From positions 1 through 33,723 of the forward strand of contig CALAKU010000078.1 in the NCBI GenBank assembly GCA_937922925.1: a stretch of 33,723 bases of DNA, in the 5' to 3' direction. Under the pieces are notes generated by a model. It ran no database searches. It had not been told where the DNA came from and was given only the letters and a program-made list of their open reading frames with translations. Source of the stretch: an uncultured Arenicella sp. GTDB lineage: Bacteria; Pseudomonadota; Gammaproteobacteria; Arenicellales; Arenicellaceae. Both the position numbers and the translations under genes were made by a program. Shown piece by piece: positions 24,235 through 33,709 of this stretch (within the stretch, counting starts at the first letter, position 1; each line of letters starts with the position of its first letter).

Positions 24235-26408
24235 TGCGATCTACTAAATTGCTCAACATCTTCAAGCCCATTGGCTTGTTTTATTTCACCGCATTGCTTT
24301 GGTCACATGCCGCGTTGGCGGAGCCATTAATCAATATTGAAGTGCAAGAAACAGCGATGCATGAAGTGAGCTTCGCCGATCTGATTGATTTTGGCTTGGA
24401 CATTACGGGCGAGCCGATCGCCGATGTCGCCCTGACCAATCAAGGTCAGGCGGTGGCAATAGAAATCACCGGCAGTACTTTGAACCCAAATGTAATGGGC
24501 CAGGGCGCGTCGATCCGCTTTTTGGGCGAGGCCATCGACACCTTGTACACAGGCACGAATGTTTATACCTTGCATCTTAATCGTGATCTGGTAGCGCGAA
24601 TTGAAGCCATTGAGTACTCGGTTTCGCCGCGAGCTCCTTTTGCCAGTAGTTACCTGGCTAAGAAACGGTTTGCACCACAACAGGCTTACAGTTTTACCTC
24701 GCCAAACGACCAAGACCCTTGGTATGCAAAACGCATAGCGGCCTTAGATGCGCCGCAGCAAGAACGTGTCGATATGCGTTTGGATGATATGTTGCCGGGC
24801 GGCAATTCTGGCTCGCTTAAGGCAAAGCTCAAGGTTGATGTGTGGGGCGCGTCGAATATGCCGGGTTCCGACACGGATCATCATATTCGCGTGTCAATCA
24901 ATGGCCAAGCGGTTGCTAGTAAAGTCTTCGATGGTTTTGAGCGCCAAGTTATTTCCAGCGAAGTGAATAATCTTCAAATTGGCAATAATGTGGTTTCACT
25001 CGAGCTACCGCTGGATCAAGGTGAGCGTTTTGACGCAGTTAATCTTGATGCGATTGAAATCAGTTACCCGCGCGCGTTTATAGCCCAAAACAACGAATTG
25101 ATGTTTACGTCGCGATTTAAAAAGTTTCGTGTGCGCGGCTTTGAACAAAAAGAGATATCGGTTTACAGCCGCGATTCGCAATCGATACAACGCATTGAGA
25201 ACGCATCCATCGTGGGCCGCTGTCCAGATCGAGGCGACTGTGGGGTTGATTTCGGCGGCTCAGGCCAAGTAACTGATTACTACGTCGTAGCCGATAGCCA
25301 GTTTAGATCTCCGACACTTCGTTACTTGCCTTTAGATGAAGACATTCGCTCGGGCAGTGCAGAGTACCTAATTGTCACGCATCCCGATTTTATCGCTCAA
25401 GGTGGTGAAGTCGATCAACTAGGGCGTTTGGTCGATTCTCTTGAAGAAACCTTTTCAAGTGTTGATGTGGTTGATGTGGAACAAATCTATGCCCAATTCG
25501 CCAATCACGTCTTCGACCCCTTGGCGATACAACGTTATTTGCAGTTCGCCCAAGAGCAACGTGCAACCCAGTTTGTCTTATTGGTCGGTGGTGATATCTA
25601 TGATTATCGTGATTTTGAAAACCAAGACGCACAAAGTTTCATACCCTCCTTGTACGTAGCCACCGACGACTTAATTCGGTTTGCGCCGGCGGATGCGAAA
25701 TACGTTGATTTCGATAACGACAATGTACCGGACATGCCCATAGGTCGCCTGCCTGTGCGAAGTATGGGCGAGTTGAAGGTGTTGATTGATAAGCGCGAGA
25801 CCTATCTCGGGCGCGATTATCAACAAACCGCGGTGTTTGCTGCCGACCGTTTTAGCGATATCGAGCAATACAGTTTTACCCTAGACGCTGAACGCATTCG
25901 CAACGACTACTTTCCGACATGGAACGTTGCCGCGGCTTATATCGATGAAATTGGCAGTCGCGACGCCCGTGATTTGATTCGTAATTCGATCAATAACGGA
26001 GTTTCACTGACGTCATTTTTTGGTCACTCCTCGACCAACCAATGGAGCTTTGATGGTTTGTTTACCGGTTTTGATGCCGCTAATTTGCAAAATTCAGGCA
26101 AGCCAACAATTGTGACTCAATGGGGTTGTTGGAACACGTATCACGTGAACCCGAATGAAGATTCTATGGGCCACCAGTTCTTAATGACAGGCGACCGCGG
26201 CGCGGTGGCCGTAATGGGCGCGACGACCTTGACCTCAGCTCACCATGAGCGCTTGCTTGCGGATTTGGTTTACAAAGAGTTGGCAAGCGGCCTCACTTTA
26301 GGAGAGGCCATTACCAAGGCAAAAGCCGAGTTGGCGAAATCGATGCCAGACGCGCTTGATGTATTGCTAGGTTGGAATTTACTCGGCTCGCCTGAGCTGA
26401 CCTTATAG
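24234..26408 (+). CDS. secreted gingipain-like cysteine peptidase (family C25)
   Basis: A 724-residue predicted exported protease of clan CD. Residues 1-29 form a signal peptide (cleavage after AALA). Residues about 30-120 are the N-terminal domain common to C25 proteins (INIEVQETAMHEVSFADL). A beta-sandwich region follows to about 330. The C25 catalytic region from about 340 contains EYLIVTHPDF, QFVLLVGGDIYDY, MPIGRLPVRS, the catalytic histidine H598 (FFGHSSTNQW) and the catalytic cysteine C632 (QWGCWNTYHV). The protein ends at the family-typical GWNLLGSPELTL, without the C-terminal sorting domain of Porphyromonas gingipains and without an anchor. The start ATG shares a base with the stop of the giant repeat gene (TAATG). 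I infer that it processes or releases that protein; substrate and specificity are unknown. Confidence 0.9.
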   Translation: MRSTKLLNIFKPIGLFYFTALLWSHAALAEPLINIEVQETAMHEVSFADLIDFGLDITGEPIADVALTNQGQAVAIEITGSTLNPNVMGQGASIRFLGEAIDTLYTGTNVYTLHLNRDLVARIEAIEYSVSPRAPFASSYLAKKRFAPQQAYSFTSPNDQDPWYAKRIAALDAPQQERVDMRLDDMLPGGNSGSLKAKLKVDVWGASNMPGSDTDHHIRVSINGQAVASKVFDGFERQVISSEVNNLQIGNNVVSLELPLDQGERFDAVNLDAIEISYPRAFIAQNNELMFTSRFKKFRVRGFEQKEISVYSRDSQSIQRIENASIVGRCPDRGDCGVDFGGSGQVTDYYVVADSQFRSPTLRYLPLDEDIRSGSAEYLIVTHPDFIAQGGEVDQLGRLVDSLEETFSSVDVVDVEQIYAQFANHVFDPLAIQRYLQFAQEQRATQFVLLVGGDIYDYRDFENQDAQSFIPSLYVATDDLIRFAPADAKYVDFDNDNVPDMPIGRLPVRSMGELKVLIDKRETYLGRDYQQTAVFAADRFSDIEQYSFTLDAERIRNDYFPTWNVAAAYIDEIGSRDARDLIRNSINNGVSLTSFFGHSSTNQWSFDGLFTGFDAANLQNSGKPTIVTQWGCWNTYHVNPNEDSMGHQFLMTGDRGAVAVMGATTLTSAHHERLLADLVYKELASGLTLGEAITKAKAELAKSMPDALDVLLGWNLLGSPELTL

Positions 26409-26447
26409 CTCGTCGTTGGATCATTGATAGGCGCGAGTTGATCAACC

Positions 26448-26501
26448 AAAAAGCCGAGCTGAACTCTTACGCTTGGCGTTTTAGGCTCAGCTCGCTTTTT
26501 T
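26448..26501. terminator. bidirectional terminator between the C25 gene and uvrA
   Basis: The left arm AAAAAGCCGAGCTGA (26448-26462) pairs with TCAGCTCGCTTTTTT (26487-26501), with one bulged base. The 24-base interior holds a second small stem (ACGC/GCGT). A-runs and T-runs flank it on both sides, so it can work in both directions. The right arm contains the last codons and stop of uvrA. Confidence 0.75.
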
Positions 26502-29333
26502 CATCTTGAGTAAAGGCCCTAGATAATGGCCTGTAAAAGATCCTTTGGTTTTGGCCACTTGTTCTGGTGTGCCCTCGGCCACGATGCGCCCGCCGCCATT
26601 GCCACCTTCGGGGCCAAGGTCAATGATCCAGTCGGCTGTTTTTATCACGTCAAGATTATGTTCGATCACCACCACCGTGTTGCCGTGATCACGCAGGGTA
26701 TGCAGCACCTCAAGCAATTGGCGAATATCATGAAAATGTAGGCCAGTGGTTGGTTCATCTAAAATATACAAGGTGTTGCCGGTATCTCGCTTAGAGAGTT
26801 CTCGGGCAAGTTTGATGCGTTGAGCTTCGCCGCCCGACAGAGTAATCGCGCTCTGGCCCAGCTTAATGTAGCCAAGACCGACCGACATAAGCGTTTCGAG
26901 TTTTCGATGAATGTTTGGTACAGCGCTGAAGAAATCGGTGGCGTCTTCAATGGTCATATCCAGCACATCGTGGATGTTCTGACCTTTGTAACGAATGTCT
27001 AGGGTTTCGCGGTTATAGCGCTGGCCTTTGCACACATCACAGGCCACGTAGATGTCGGGCAAAAAGTGCATTTCCACTTTGATCATCCCATCGCCTTGAC
27101 AGGCTTCGCAGCGCCCACCTTTAACGTTAAACGAGAAGCGCCCCGGTTTATAACCTCGTGCACGGGCCTCTGGCGTGCCCGAAAATAATTCTCGAATTGG
27201 CGTAAACAGCTGTGTATAGGTGGCTGGGTTTGATCTCGGTGTGCGCCCAATTGGGCTTTGGTTAATATCAACGATTTTGTCGACTTGTTCTAAGCCGTGG
27301 ATACTTTCATGCGGCGCGCATTCGACTTGGCTCTTATTAATTTTACGAGCAGCAGCAGGATAAAGCGTATTATTAATCAACGTGGATTTACCTGATCCCG
27401 ATACACCGGTAACGCAAGTTAAAATGCCGAGCGGAATGTCTACCGTCACCTCTTGCAGGTTATTACCAGATGCCTTTTTGATCTGTAATGTTTTACCTTT
27501 TTCGCCTGAATGGCGTTTAGCGGGCAGGGCGATTTGCTCTTTGCCAGATAAAAAACGGCCGGTGAGCGACTCACTATTACTCTTGATTTGATCAATCGTA
27601 CCTTGGGCAACGATCTTGCCGCCATGGACTCCGGCGCCTGGGCCAATATCGACAATGTAATCTGCGTGATGCATGGCGTCTTCATCGTGCTCAACCACAA
27701 TCACGGTATTGCCTAGGTCGCGCAGATGCGTCAGCGTCTTGATTAAACGATCGTTATCTCGTTGGTGTAAGCCAATTGATGGCTCGTCCAACACATACAT
27801 AACACCGACCAAGCCTGAGCCGATTTGCGAGGCAAGCCTAATGCGCTGAGCTTCGCCACCTGAGAGTGTTTCCGCTGAGCGATCCATGCTCAGATAATTG
27901 AGCCCAACGTTCACTAGAAAACCCAAACGGTCGTGGATTTCTTTGACGATTTTGTCGGCGATTTCGGCTCGATTTCCTGTTAGCGAGAGAGTATCAAAGA
28001 ACGCGAGTGCGTCGCCAATAGAGCGCTCGACAATTTGGTTAATGCTAGTGTTGTTGATAAAAACGTTGCGGGCTTCCAAACGCAAGCGCGTGCCAGAACA
28101 ATCTGGGCAGCGGTGGGTACTAACAAACTTGGCCAATTCCTCGCGCACGGTGTTGGATTCGGTCTCATGATAGCGCCGCTCCATATTTGGGATAATGCCT
28201 TCCCAGGAATGATGTCGTGTAACGCCTTGGCCCTTGTGGCGCATGTAACTAAATTCAATCGTCTCATCACCGCTGCCATATAAGAGTTTTTCTCGCTGTT
28301 TTTTGCTCAGCGTATTTAATGGTTCGTCAACTGAGAAGCCATAATGAGTCGCCACGTTTTGCAGTAGGCGAAAGTAAAATAGGCTGCGGCTATCCCAGCC
28401 TTTGACCGCCCCTTGGGCTAGGCTTAAACCATCATCGAAGATCAGACGATCGGGGTCGAAATACTGCTTATTGCCTAAGCCATCACAAGAGGTGCAGGCG
28501 CCCACTGGGTTGTTAAACGAGAATAAGCGCGGCTCCAATTCGCTCAAGCTGTAACCGCAGTGTGGGCAGGCGTAGCGCGACGAAAATACTAATGTTTGTT
28601 CGGCTTGATCCTCTGTTGCCAGCACTAACACCTCGGCCACACCTTCGGCCAGCTCAAGCGCGGTCTCAAATGATTCGGCCATGCGCTGCTCGTTGCCTTC
28701 TTTGATGACCAAGCGATCAATGATCACATCAATGTTGTGCTTGAAATTCTTTTTCAAACTCGGCGGTTCTGATAAATCTATTACTTGGCCATCTACTCGG
28801 GCGCGCACGAAACCTTGTGCGTACATGCTTTGTAACAAATTGGCGTGTTCGCCTTTACGGTCTTTGACTACCGGCGCCATCAGCATGACTTTGCTGCCAG
28901 TCGGTAAGTCCATGGTTAGGTCTACCATTTGGCTCACTGTTTGCGCTTCGAGTGTCACATTGTGATCCGGGCAACGAGGGTCACCAACGCGGGCAAACAA
29001 AAGCCGCAAATAATCGTATATCTCAGTGATGGTGCCAACCGTAGATCGGGGGTTGTGAGAGGTGGCTTTTTGTTCAATCGAAATCGCTGGCGATAAACCC
29101 TCTATCACATCGACATCGGGCTTTTCCATCAAAGACAGAAATTGACGCGCATAAGCAGATAAAGACTCCACGTAGCGACGCTGGCCCTCGGCGTAAATCG
29201 TGTCAAACGCAAGGCTCGACTTCCCAGAGCCAGACAAGCCCGTAATTACAATGAGTTTGTCTCGTGGTAATTCCAGATCTATGCTCTTGAGGTTGTGCGT
29301 ACGCGCACCTCGAATGGTAATTTTTTCTAACAC
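26487..29333 (-). CDS. uvrA: excinuclease ABC subunit A
   Basis: Damage-sensing ATPase of nucleotide excision repair; it loads UvrB onto damaged DNA. The 948 residues match the family (about 940). The first Walker A is GLSGSGKS at 32-39. One zinc module uses C256, C259, C280 and C283. The second Walker A is GVSGSGKST at about 645. A second zinc site is CEACQGDG paired with CDVCKG. Both ABC signatures (LSGGEAQRI) are present. The start at 29333 gives the canonical [16 protein letters not shown]. It is divergent from the MFS gene, with ssb beyond, as in Pseudomonas. A LexA-like site lies upstream. Confidence 0.98.
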   Translation of the reverse strand: MLEKITIRGARTHNLKSIDLELPRDKLIVITGLSGSGKSSLAFDTIYAEGQRRYVESLSAYARQFLSLMEKPDVDVIEGLSPAISIEQKATSHNPRSTVGTITEIYDYLRLLFARVGDPRCPDHNVTLEAQTVSQMVDLTMDLPTGSKVMLMAPVVKDRKGEHANLLQSMYAQGFVRARVDGQVIDLSEPPSLKKNFKHNIDVIIDRLVIKEGNEQRMAESFETALELAEGVAEVLVLATEDQAEQTLVFSSRYACPHCGYSLSELEPRLFSFNNPVGACTSCDGLGNKQYFDPDRLIFDDGLSLAQGAVKGWDSRSLFYFRLLQNVATHYGFSVDEPLNTLSKKQREKLLYGSGDETIEFSYMRHKGQGVTRHHSWEGIIPNMERRYHETESNTVREELAKFVSTHRCPDCSGTRLRLEARNVFINNTSINQIVERSIGDALAFFDTLSLTGNRAEIADKIVKEIHDRLGFLVNVGLNYLSMDRSAETLSGGEAQRIRLASQIGSGLVGVMYVLDEPSIGLHQRDNDRLIKTLTHLRDLGNTVIVVEHDEDAMHHADYIVDIGPGAGVHGGKIVAQGTIDQIKSNSESLTGRFLSGKEQIALPAKRHSGEKGKTLQIKKASGNNLQEVTVDIPLGILTCVTGVSGSGKSTLINNTLYPAAARKINKSQVECAPHESIHGLEQVDKIVDINQSPIGRTPRSNPATYTQLFTPIRELFSGTPEARARGYKPGRFSFNVKGGRCEACQGDGMIKVEMHFLPDIYVACDVCKGQRYNRETLDIRYKGQNIHDVLDMTIEDATDFFSAVPNIHRKLETLMSVGLGYIKLGQSAITLSGGEAQRIKLARELSKRDTGNTLYILDEPTTGLHFHDIRQLLEVLHTLRDHGNTVVVIEHNLDVIKTADWIIDLGPEGGNGGGRIVAEGTPEQVAKTKGSFTGHYLGPLLKMKKAS

Positions 29334-29392
29334 GGGGATCGCTATTTGAAGGTTTTTACAGCTAATTTACGGCTAAGCAGCCGTTCGCTTTT

Positions 29393-29426
29393 CTGCTATT
29401 AGACGCAGACACAAGCTGGTAATATA
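29393..29426 (-). promoter_or_regulatory. possible uvrA promoter -10 with LexA-like site
   Basis: CTG-N10-CAG occurs at 29393-29408. On the minus strand TATATT (29421-29426) could be the uvrA -10, putting the palindrome at about +6 to +21, where LexA could block transcription. The ten inner bases are not the alternating AT of the E. coli box, no good -35 is visible, and a chance match in 200 bases is a few percent. Confidence 0.3.
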
Positions 29427-29529
29427 CGACCGCCTTCATCAAAGTGACATCATTTTTTCGTCTAGTTTAAAAAATAATTACTTTGATCTAAATACATGAG
29501 CAAAACCCTAGCCAAGCGAGCTGACACCA

Positions 29530-30897
29530 GTGGCACGTAATACGATAAATCACTCCCGTTTTAATAGCTTAGAAAGGCGAGCCGTGGTCACCTTGGCGGG
29601 CGTTTATGGCCTACGTATGTTTGGTCTATTTTTAATCCTGCCGGTATTGGCGGTTTACTCGCAAGAACTCGACGGTGCCACGCCGTTTCTAATGGGCATT
29701 GCTTTAGGTGTTTATGGCATTAGCCAAGCGGTATTCCAGATTCCCTTTGGATTTTTGTCTGATCGCTATGGCCGAAAACCATTGATCGTATTCGGTTTAA
29801 CGCTGTTTATTTTGGGCAGCTTGCTTGCTGCCTTAGCGGATACGATTACTGGGGTCATCTTGGGGCGCGCCTTACAAGGGGCCGGTGCGATCGCCGCAGT
29901 CGTATTGGCGCTGACCAGCGATTTGACTCGCGAAAATCAGCGTACTAAAGCAATGGCTATCATTGGGATGAGCATTGGCTTCGCTTTTATGCTGGCGTTG
30001 ATTGCCGCTCCGGTTTTGGCGTCGATTATCGGTGTGCGCGGTTTATTCGTTATGACCGCCATGCTGGCTGCGGCTTCGATTGTCGTCGTGGTTAAGCTTA
30101 TCCCTACGCCTCATCGAGTGCGCAATTTAGATGTCAAAGCCAAGCCGTCTACAATGTGGCCCTTATTGAAAAACCGAGATCTCAGTCGGCTCAACCTCGG
30201 GATATTCATCTTGCATTTTGTGCTGACCGCGATGTTTGTTGCCATCCCAATTGAGATGGTTGAGCAGCTCAGTTTGCAGACGGGCGCTCACTGGCAGGTT
30301 TATGTGCCAGCGCTCGGGATTTCAATTGTGTTGATGATTCCATTGGTAATAGCCTCGTCGCGTCGCCGTTGGACAATGCGCGTCTTTTTAGGGGCTGTTT
30401 GTATTTTACTATTCGCCCAAATTCTACTGATGCGCGGCGCAAGCACCGTGTCGGGCATGATCCTAAGTTTAACGGTGTTTTTCTGGGGTTTTAACCTACT
30501 GGAAGCTATGTTGCCCTCGCTCGTCTCACGCATAGCTCCAGCGGCGACTAAGGGCTCAGCCATGGGTGTTTACAACACATTTCAGTTCTTAGGTGTGTTT
30601 TTTGGCGGTATGGTTGGTGGCTTGATGTATGGCCAATTCGGTGTTGAGGCAGTCTACCTTATTGCCGCGTTGGCTTTGTTGGTGTGGATCATCGTGCTCT
30701 ACCGCAGTAAGGCACCAAGGCTGCTCGACGGCTTAGCCGTGTGTGTTGCTTCTGGTGTTGATGCCGCTCGATTTCTTGAAGTTGATGGTGTTGAAGAAGC
30801 GGTAGTGGTGTCTGATGACGGCATGGCTTATCTTAAAATAGACCCAGATCAATTTAACTGTTCTGACATAGACGACTTGATTGTTCAGGCCCAGTAA
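29530..30897 (+). CDS. MFS transporter, YajR-like
   Basis: Inner-membrane major facilitator protein with 12 predicted membrane segments; the substrate is unknown. The MFS motif between helices 2 and 3 is clear (GFLSDRYGRKP). After the last helix and RSKAPRLLDG, about 60 residues form a soluble C-terminal domain (VDGVEEAVVVSDDGMAYLKI), like the ferredoxin-like YAM domain of E. coli YajR (454 aa; here 455). The frame opens at GTG 29530 with a weak ribosome site, so the exact start is uncertain. Its place between uvrA and ssb is conserved in several gammaproteobacteria, but no functional link to repair is known to me. Confidence 0.87.
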   Translation: MARNTINHSRFNSLERRAVVTLAGVYGLRMFGLFLILPVLAVYSQELDGATPFLMGIALGVYGISQAVFQIPFGFLSDRYGRKPLIVFGLTLFILGSLLAALADTITGVILGRALQGAGAIAAVVLALTSDLTRENQRTKAMAIIGMSIGFAFMLALIAAPVLASIIGVRGLFVMTAMLAAASIVVVVKLIPTPHRVRNLDVKAKPSTMWPLLKNRDLSRLNLGIFILHFVLTAMFVAIPIEMVEQLSLQTGAHWQVYVPALGISIVLMIPLVIASSRRRWTMRVFLGAVCILLFAQILLMRGASTVSGMILSLTVFFWGFNLLEAMLPSLVSRIAPAATKGSAMGVYNTFQFLGVFFGGMVGGLMYGQFGVEAVYLIAALALLVWIIVLYRSKAPRLLDGLAVCVASGVDAARFLEVDGVEEAVVVSDDGMAYLKIDPDQFNCSDIDDLIVQAQ

Positions 30898-30989
30898 TAC
30901 GCCTGCAGGTCTTTGCGGATAGCTCATCAGCAAGTAAACTACTTATATTATTTTAATGTCGCGGCGCAGCCGCAGTTACGGAGATTCAA

Positions 30990-31472
30990 ATGGCACGAGG
31001 TGTTAACAAAGTTATTTTGGTTGGTAATTTGGGCAACGATCCCGAAGTTCGTTATGCCAATAATGGTTCAGCGATCGCCAATCTCAGTGTCGCAACATCG
31101 GAAAGTTGGAAAGATAAAAACACAGGCGAACAACAAGAAAAGACCGAATGGCATCGAGTGGTGATGTTTAATCGGCTTGGTGAAATTGCCGGTGAATATT
31201 TGCGCAAAGGCTCTAAAGTCTATGTCGAAGGCAAATTGCAAACACGCAAATGGCAAGATCAAAGCGGTCAAGATCGCTACACCACTGAAATTGTCGCGAA
31301 TGAAATGCAAATGCTTGATTCGCGCGGCGACTCAATGGGCCAGGGCGGTGGCGGTGGCTATCAATCTGCGCCGCAACAGCAAGCGCCAGCAAATCAAGGT
31401 GGTTATAGTAAGCCGGCTCCAGCGGCACAACCTGCACCAGCCAACGACTTTGATGACGACATACCGTTCTAA
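30990..31472 (+). CDS. ssb: single-stranded DNA-binding protein
   Basis: Binds single-stranded DNA in replication, recombination and repair, and recruits partners through its tail. The OB fold covers about residues 1-110 ([20 protein letters not shown], then [21 protein letters not shown]). A Gly/Gln/Pro/Ala-rich linker follows, and the conserved acidic tip DFDDDIPF ends the protein. The 160-residue length is typical. ACGGAG about 8 bases before ATG 30990 is a fair Shine-Dalgarno. A strong terminator follows 36 bases after the stop. Confidence 0.97.
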   Translation: MARGVNKVILVGNLGNDPEVRYANNGSAIANLSVATSESWKDKNTGEQQEKTEWHRVVMFNRLGEIAGEYLRKGSKVYVEGKLQTRKWQDQSGQDRYTTEIVANEMQMLDSRGDSMGQGGGGGYQSAPQQQAPANQGGYSKPAPAAQPAPANDFDDDIPF

Positions 31473-31508
31473 AAAGTACCTCAGTTGAAACTGTAAAGAA
31501 ATTAATCT

Positions 31509-31534
31509 AAGCCCCTGTTATTCAGGGGCTTTTT
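31509..31534 (+). terminator. rho-independent terminator of ssb
   Basis: GCCCCTG (31511-31517) and CAGGGGC (31523-31529) form a perfect 7-bp GC-rich stem with a 5-base loop, extended by flanking A-T pairs and followed by a T-run (31530-31534). Confidence 0.9.
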
Positions 31535-31635
31535 CTTTTGCTGGTCAGTAATCAGCGAAATCAATTGCAGTGCCAATGATTGTGTTAGGCAGCCACCTGC
31601 ATATTCTCGTAACGCACTTGAGGTAAACTTTGACT

Positions 31636-32421
31636 ATGGAAAATCTCGAACACATCGACGTGTCGCTCGCCGACCATGTTGCCCTAATTACCCTAAACCG
31701 ACCCGATCATGCCAATGGAATGAATCTGGCTTTGGCCAAAGAGCTCGTTAGCGTGGCTGAGTTCTGTGACTTTAACTCACAAGTAAAGGCTGCAGTAATT
31801 ACTGGCGAAGGCCGATTTTTCTGTGCTGGCGGTGATCTAAATGCGATGCATTCCGGCGAATCGAGCCCGGGACAAACTGTTCGGGCAATCGCTGATCATT
31901 TACACAAGGCCATCGCCATTTTTGCGCGAATGCAAGCGCCTTTGATATCCGCTGTTAATGGTACGGCGGCCGGAGCCGGATTTAGTCTAGCCGTCGCTTC
32001 AGACATGTGTGTGACTAGCGATAAGGCTAAGTTCACCATGGCCTACAGCAATGTGGGTTTGAGCCCCGACGGCAGTTCTACGTTCTTTCTGCCGCGCTTA
32101 ATCGGCTTGCGAAAAGCACAAGAATTAATGCTAAGCAATCGAGTGCTAGACGCTCAAGAAGCGTTGGCTTGGGGGCTAGTTAATAAGGTCGTTGAATCGC
32201 AGGAAGTAGTTGAGCAAGCAATGATAATAGCCAAACAGCTCGCCAGCGGGTCACTGGCTTCAAACGGCGCGATAAAAACGCTTTTAGCCGCGAGTTTTGA
32301 TAATGGTCTAGAGACGCAAATGGAGCTTGAGAGCAGAACCATTGCTCAATGCGCTAACTCGGCTGATGGTCGCGAAGGCGTGGCGGCCTTTATAGAAAAA
32401 CGAAAACCAAAATTCAGCTAA
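31636..32421 (+). CDS. enoyl-CoA hydratase/isomerase family protein, PaaG-like active site
   Basis: Crotonase-fold acyl-CoA enzyme in the cytoplasm, 261 residues from ATG 31636. The oxyanion hole segments are FCAGGDL and GTAAGAGFSL. The two catalytic glutamates of true hydratases (Glu144 and Glu164 of rat crotonase) align with Ser117 and Tyr137. An aspartate is present in LSPDGSS (D145), where E. coli PaaG has its catalytic Asp. This suggests a double-bond isomerase such as PaaG or a delta3-delta2 isomerase, and not a hydratase. The start is ambiguous: GAGG at 31620-31623 is 6 bases from TTG 31630 and 12 from the ATG. No other phenylacetate genes are in the window, so the pathway is open. Confidence 0.85.
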   Translation: MENLEHIDVSLADHVALITLNRPDHANGMNLALAKELVSVAEFCDFNSQVKAAVITGEGRFFCAGGDLNAMHSGESSPGQTVRAIADHLHKAIAIFARMQAPLISAVNGTAAGAGFSLAVASDMCVTSDKAKFTMAYSNVGLSPDGSSTFFLPRLIGLRKAQELMLSNRVLDAQEALAWGLVNKVVESQEVVEQAMIIAKQLASGSLASNGAIKTLLAASFDNGLETQMELESRTIAQCANSADGREGVAAFIEKRKPKFS

Positions 32422-32488
32422 ACCCTAACCTTTCAGAACAATCCTAACACTTAGAAAAACCTTAACATTTAGCAAAACCCTAACGATG
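32420..32488 (+). repeat. four degenerate 18-base CCTAAC-type repeats
   Basis: The whole gap between the crotonase-fold gene and the sugar dehydrogenase is four imperfect units at 32420-32436, 32437-32454, 32455-32472 and 32473-32488, with a consensus near AAAACCCTAACAYTTAG. The TAAC cores start at 32426, 32445, 32463 and 32481 (spacing 19, 18 and 18). The last unit runs into the ATG, and no Shine-Dalgarno is visible. Confidence 0.7.
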
Positions 32489-33709
32489 AAATATAAAGCT
32501 CCTTTTTCTTTATTTAGTTTTACCATTCTTATTTTGTTGGGCTGGAATTCGAGTTCTGCACATGCCAATCAGTCGCAGGCAGAGGCAGTGGTCGACCAAA
32601 GCCCGGTGGTAGTAGGGCGGTTCCCAATCAAAGAAGCCAAGCCAGCCGACTATATTGGCCTTATAGAATTGCCCGAAGGCTTTCAAATTGACGTTTTTAG
32701 TGATCAAGTACCTGGTGCGAGATCAATGACACTTGCCAAGAATGGCACCGTATTCGTTGGCACGCGTGGTCGCAATGGCGATCCTGAGCGTCGGGGTGAT
32801 GTTTATGCCGTGCGCGACACGGATCAAGACATGGTGGCCGACGAAGTGATCACTGTGGCCCGCGACTTGTTCATGCCAAACGGGGTAGCCATGCGCGGGG
32901 ATGCCTTATTCGTGGCTGAACCTAATCGAGTATTGCGATACGACAATATCGAAGCAAAGTTGGCTGAACCGCCGAAACCAGTTGTTATTAACGAATCCTT
33001 CCCCAGCGATATTCATCATGGCTGGAAGTACATTGCGTTTGGGCCTGACGATCGCTTGTATTTGCCGGTCGGAGCGCCATGCAATATTTGCGAATCCAGC
33101 GACGAGTACGCCGTGATTAATAGTATTGCGGCCGATGGCAGCGATAAGCGAATCGAAGCATTCGGTATTCGCAATACCGTCGGCTTCGATTGGCATCCGG
33201 TCACCAAGGAACTTTGGTTCACTGATAATGGTCGAGATCTCTGGTCTGACGATATGCCGCCGGAGGAACTCAATAGAGTAAGCCAGCGTGGCCAGCATTT
33301 TGGCTATCCCTATGAATACGGGAAGGGCCACAGAGATAATGTATTTGAGGCGCCCGACATCGATTTTGAGGATGCCGCACTCGAGCTGCCACCGCATACC
33401 GCGCCCTTGGGAATGAAATTTTATACGGGCGATATGTTTCCTGTGGAATATAAAAATGCCGCGCTCATTCCTCATCATGGAAGTTGGAATCGAGCTGAGC
33501 CGGCCGGCTACTACATCAGCCTTGTTAAAGTCGAAGGCGGTATCGCGCAAGACATGACCATTTTTGCCCAAGGCTGGTTGCAAGGCAAAGTAAATTGGGG
33601 ACGGCCAACCGATATCTTACAAATGCCAGATGGTTCGATTTTGGTTTCCGACGATCAAGCCGGCGCGATTTATCGGATTAGTTACGCGGCGCAAGCGAAT
33701 GCGCAATAG
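32486..33709 (+). CDS. secreted PQQ-type sugar (sorbosone/glucose) dehydrogenase-like protein
   Basis: Predicted periplasmic beta-propeller oxidoreductase of the glucose/sorbosone dehydrogenase family, 407 residues. A signal peptide covers about 1-27 (cleavage near SAHA). The propeller starts at LPEGFQIDVFSDQVPGARSM. Likely active-site residues are the histidines in DIHHGWKYIAFGPDDRLYLP (H177/H178) and the arginine in GIRNTVGFDWHP (R229); HHGSWNR near residue 330 is another family signature. Two cysteines (CNIC, C199 and C202) could form a disulfide. PQQ use and substrate are inferred from the family; no PQQ biosynthesis genes are seen here. The ATG at 32486 has no Shine-Dalgarno and is preceded by 18-base repeats. 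Confidence 0.85.
   Translation: MKYKAPFSLFSFTILILLGWNSSSAHANQSQAEAVVDQSPVVVGRFPIKEAKPADYIGLIELPEGFQIDVFSDQVPGARSMTLAKNGTVFVGTRGRNGDPERRGDVYAVRDTDQDMVADEVITVARDLFMPNGVAMRGDALFVAEPNRVLRYDNIEAKLAEPPKPVVINESFPSDIHHGWKYIAFGPDDRLYLPVGAPCNICESSDEYAVINSIAADGSDKRIEAFGIRNTVGFDWHPVTKELWFTDNGRDLWSDDMPPEELNRVSQRGQHFGYPYEYGKGHRDNVFEAPDIDFEDAALELPPHTAPLGMKFYTGDMFPVEYKNAALIPHHGSWNRAEPAGYYISLVKVEGGIAQDMTIFAQGWLQGKVNWGRPTDILQMPDGSILVSDDQAGAIYRISYAAQANAQ

Noticed and set aside
32420..32488. CCCTAA repeats as a telomere or CRISPR-like array
   Set aside because: The units are only 18 bases, imperfect, without spacers, and sit between two ordinary genes; they do not form a telomere or a CRISPR.
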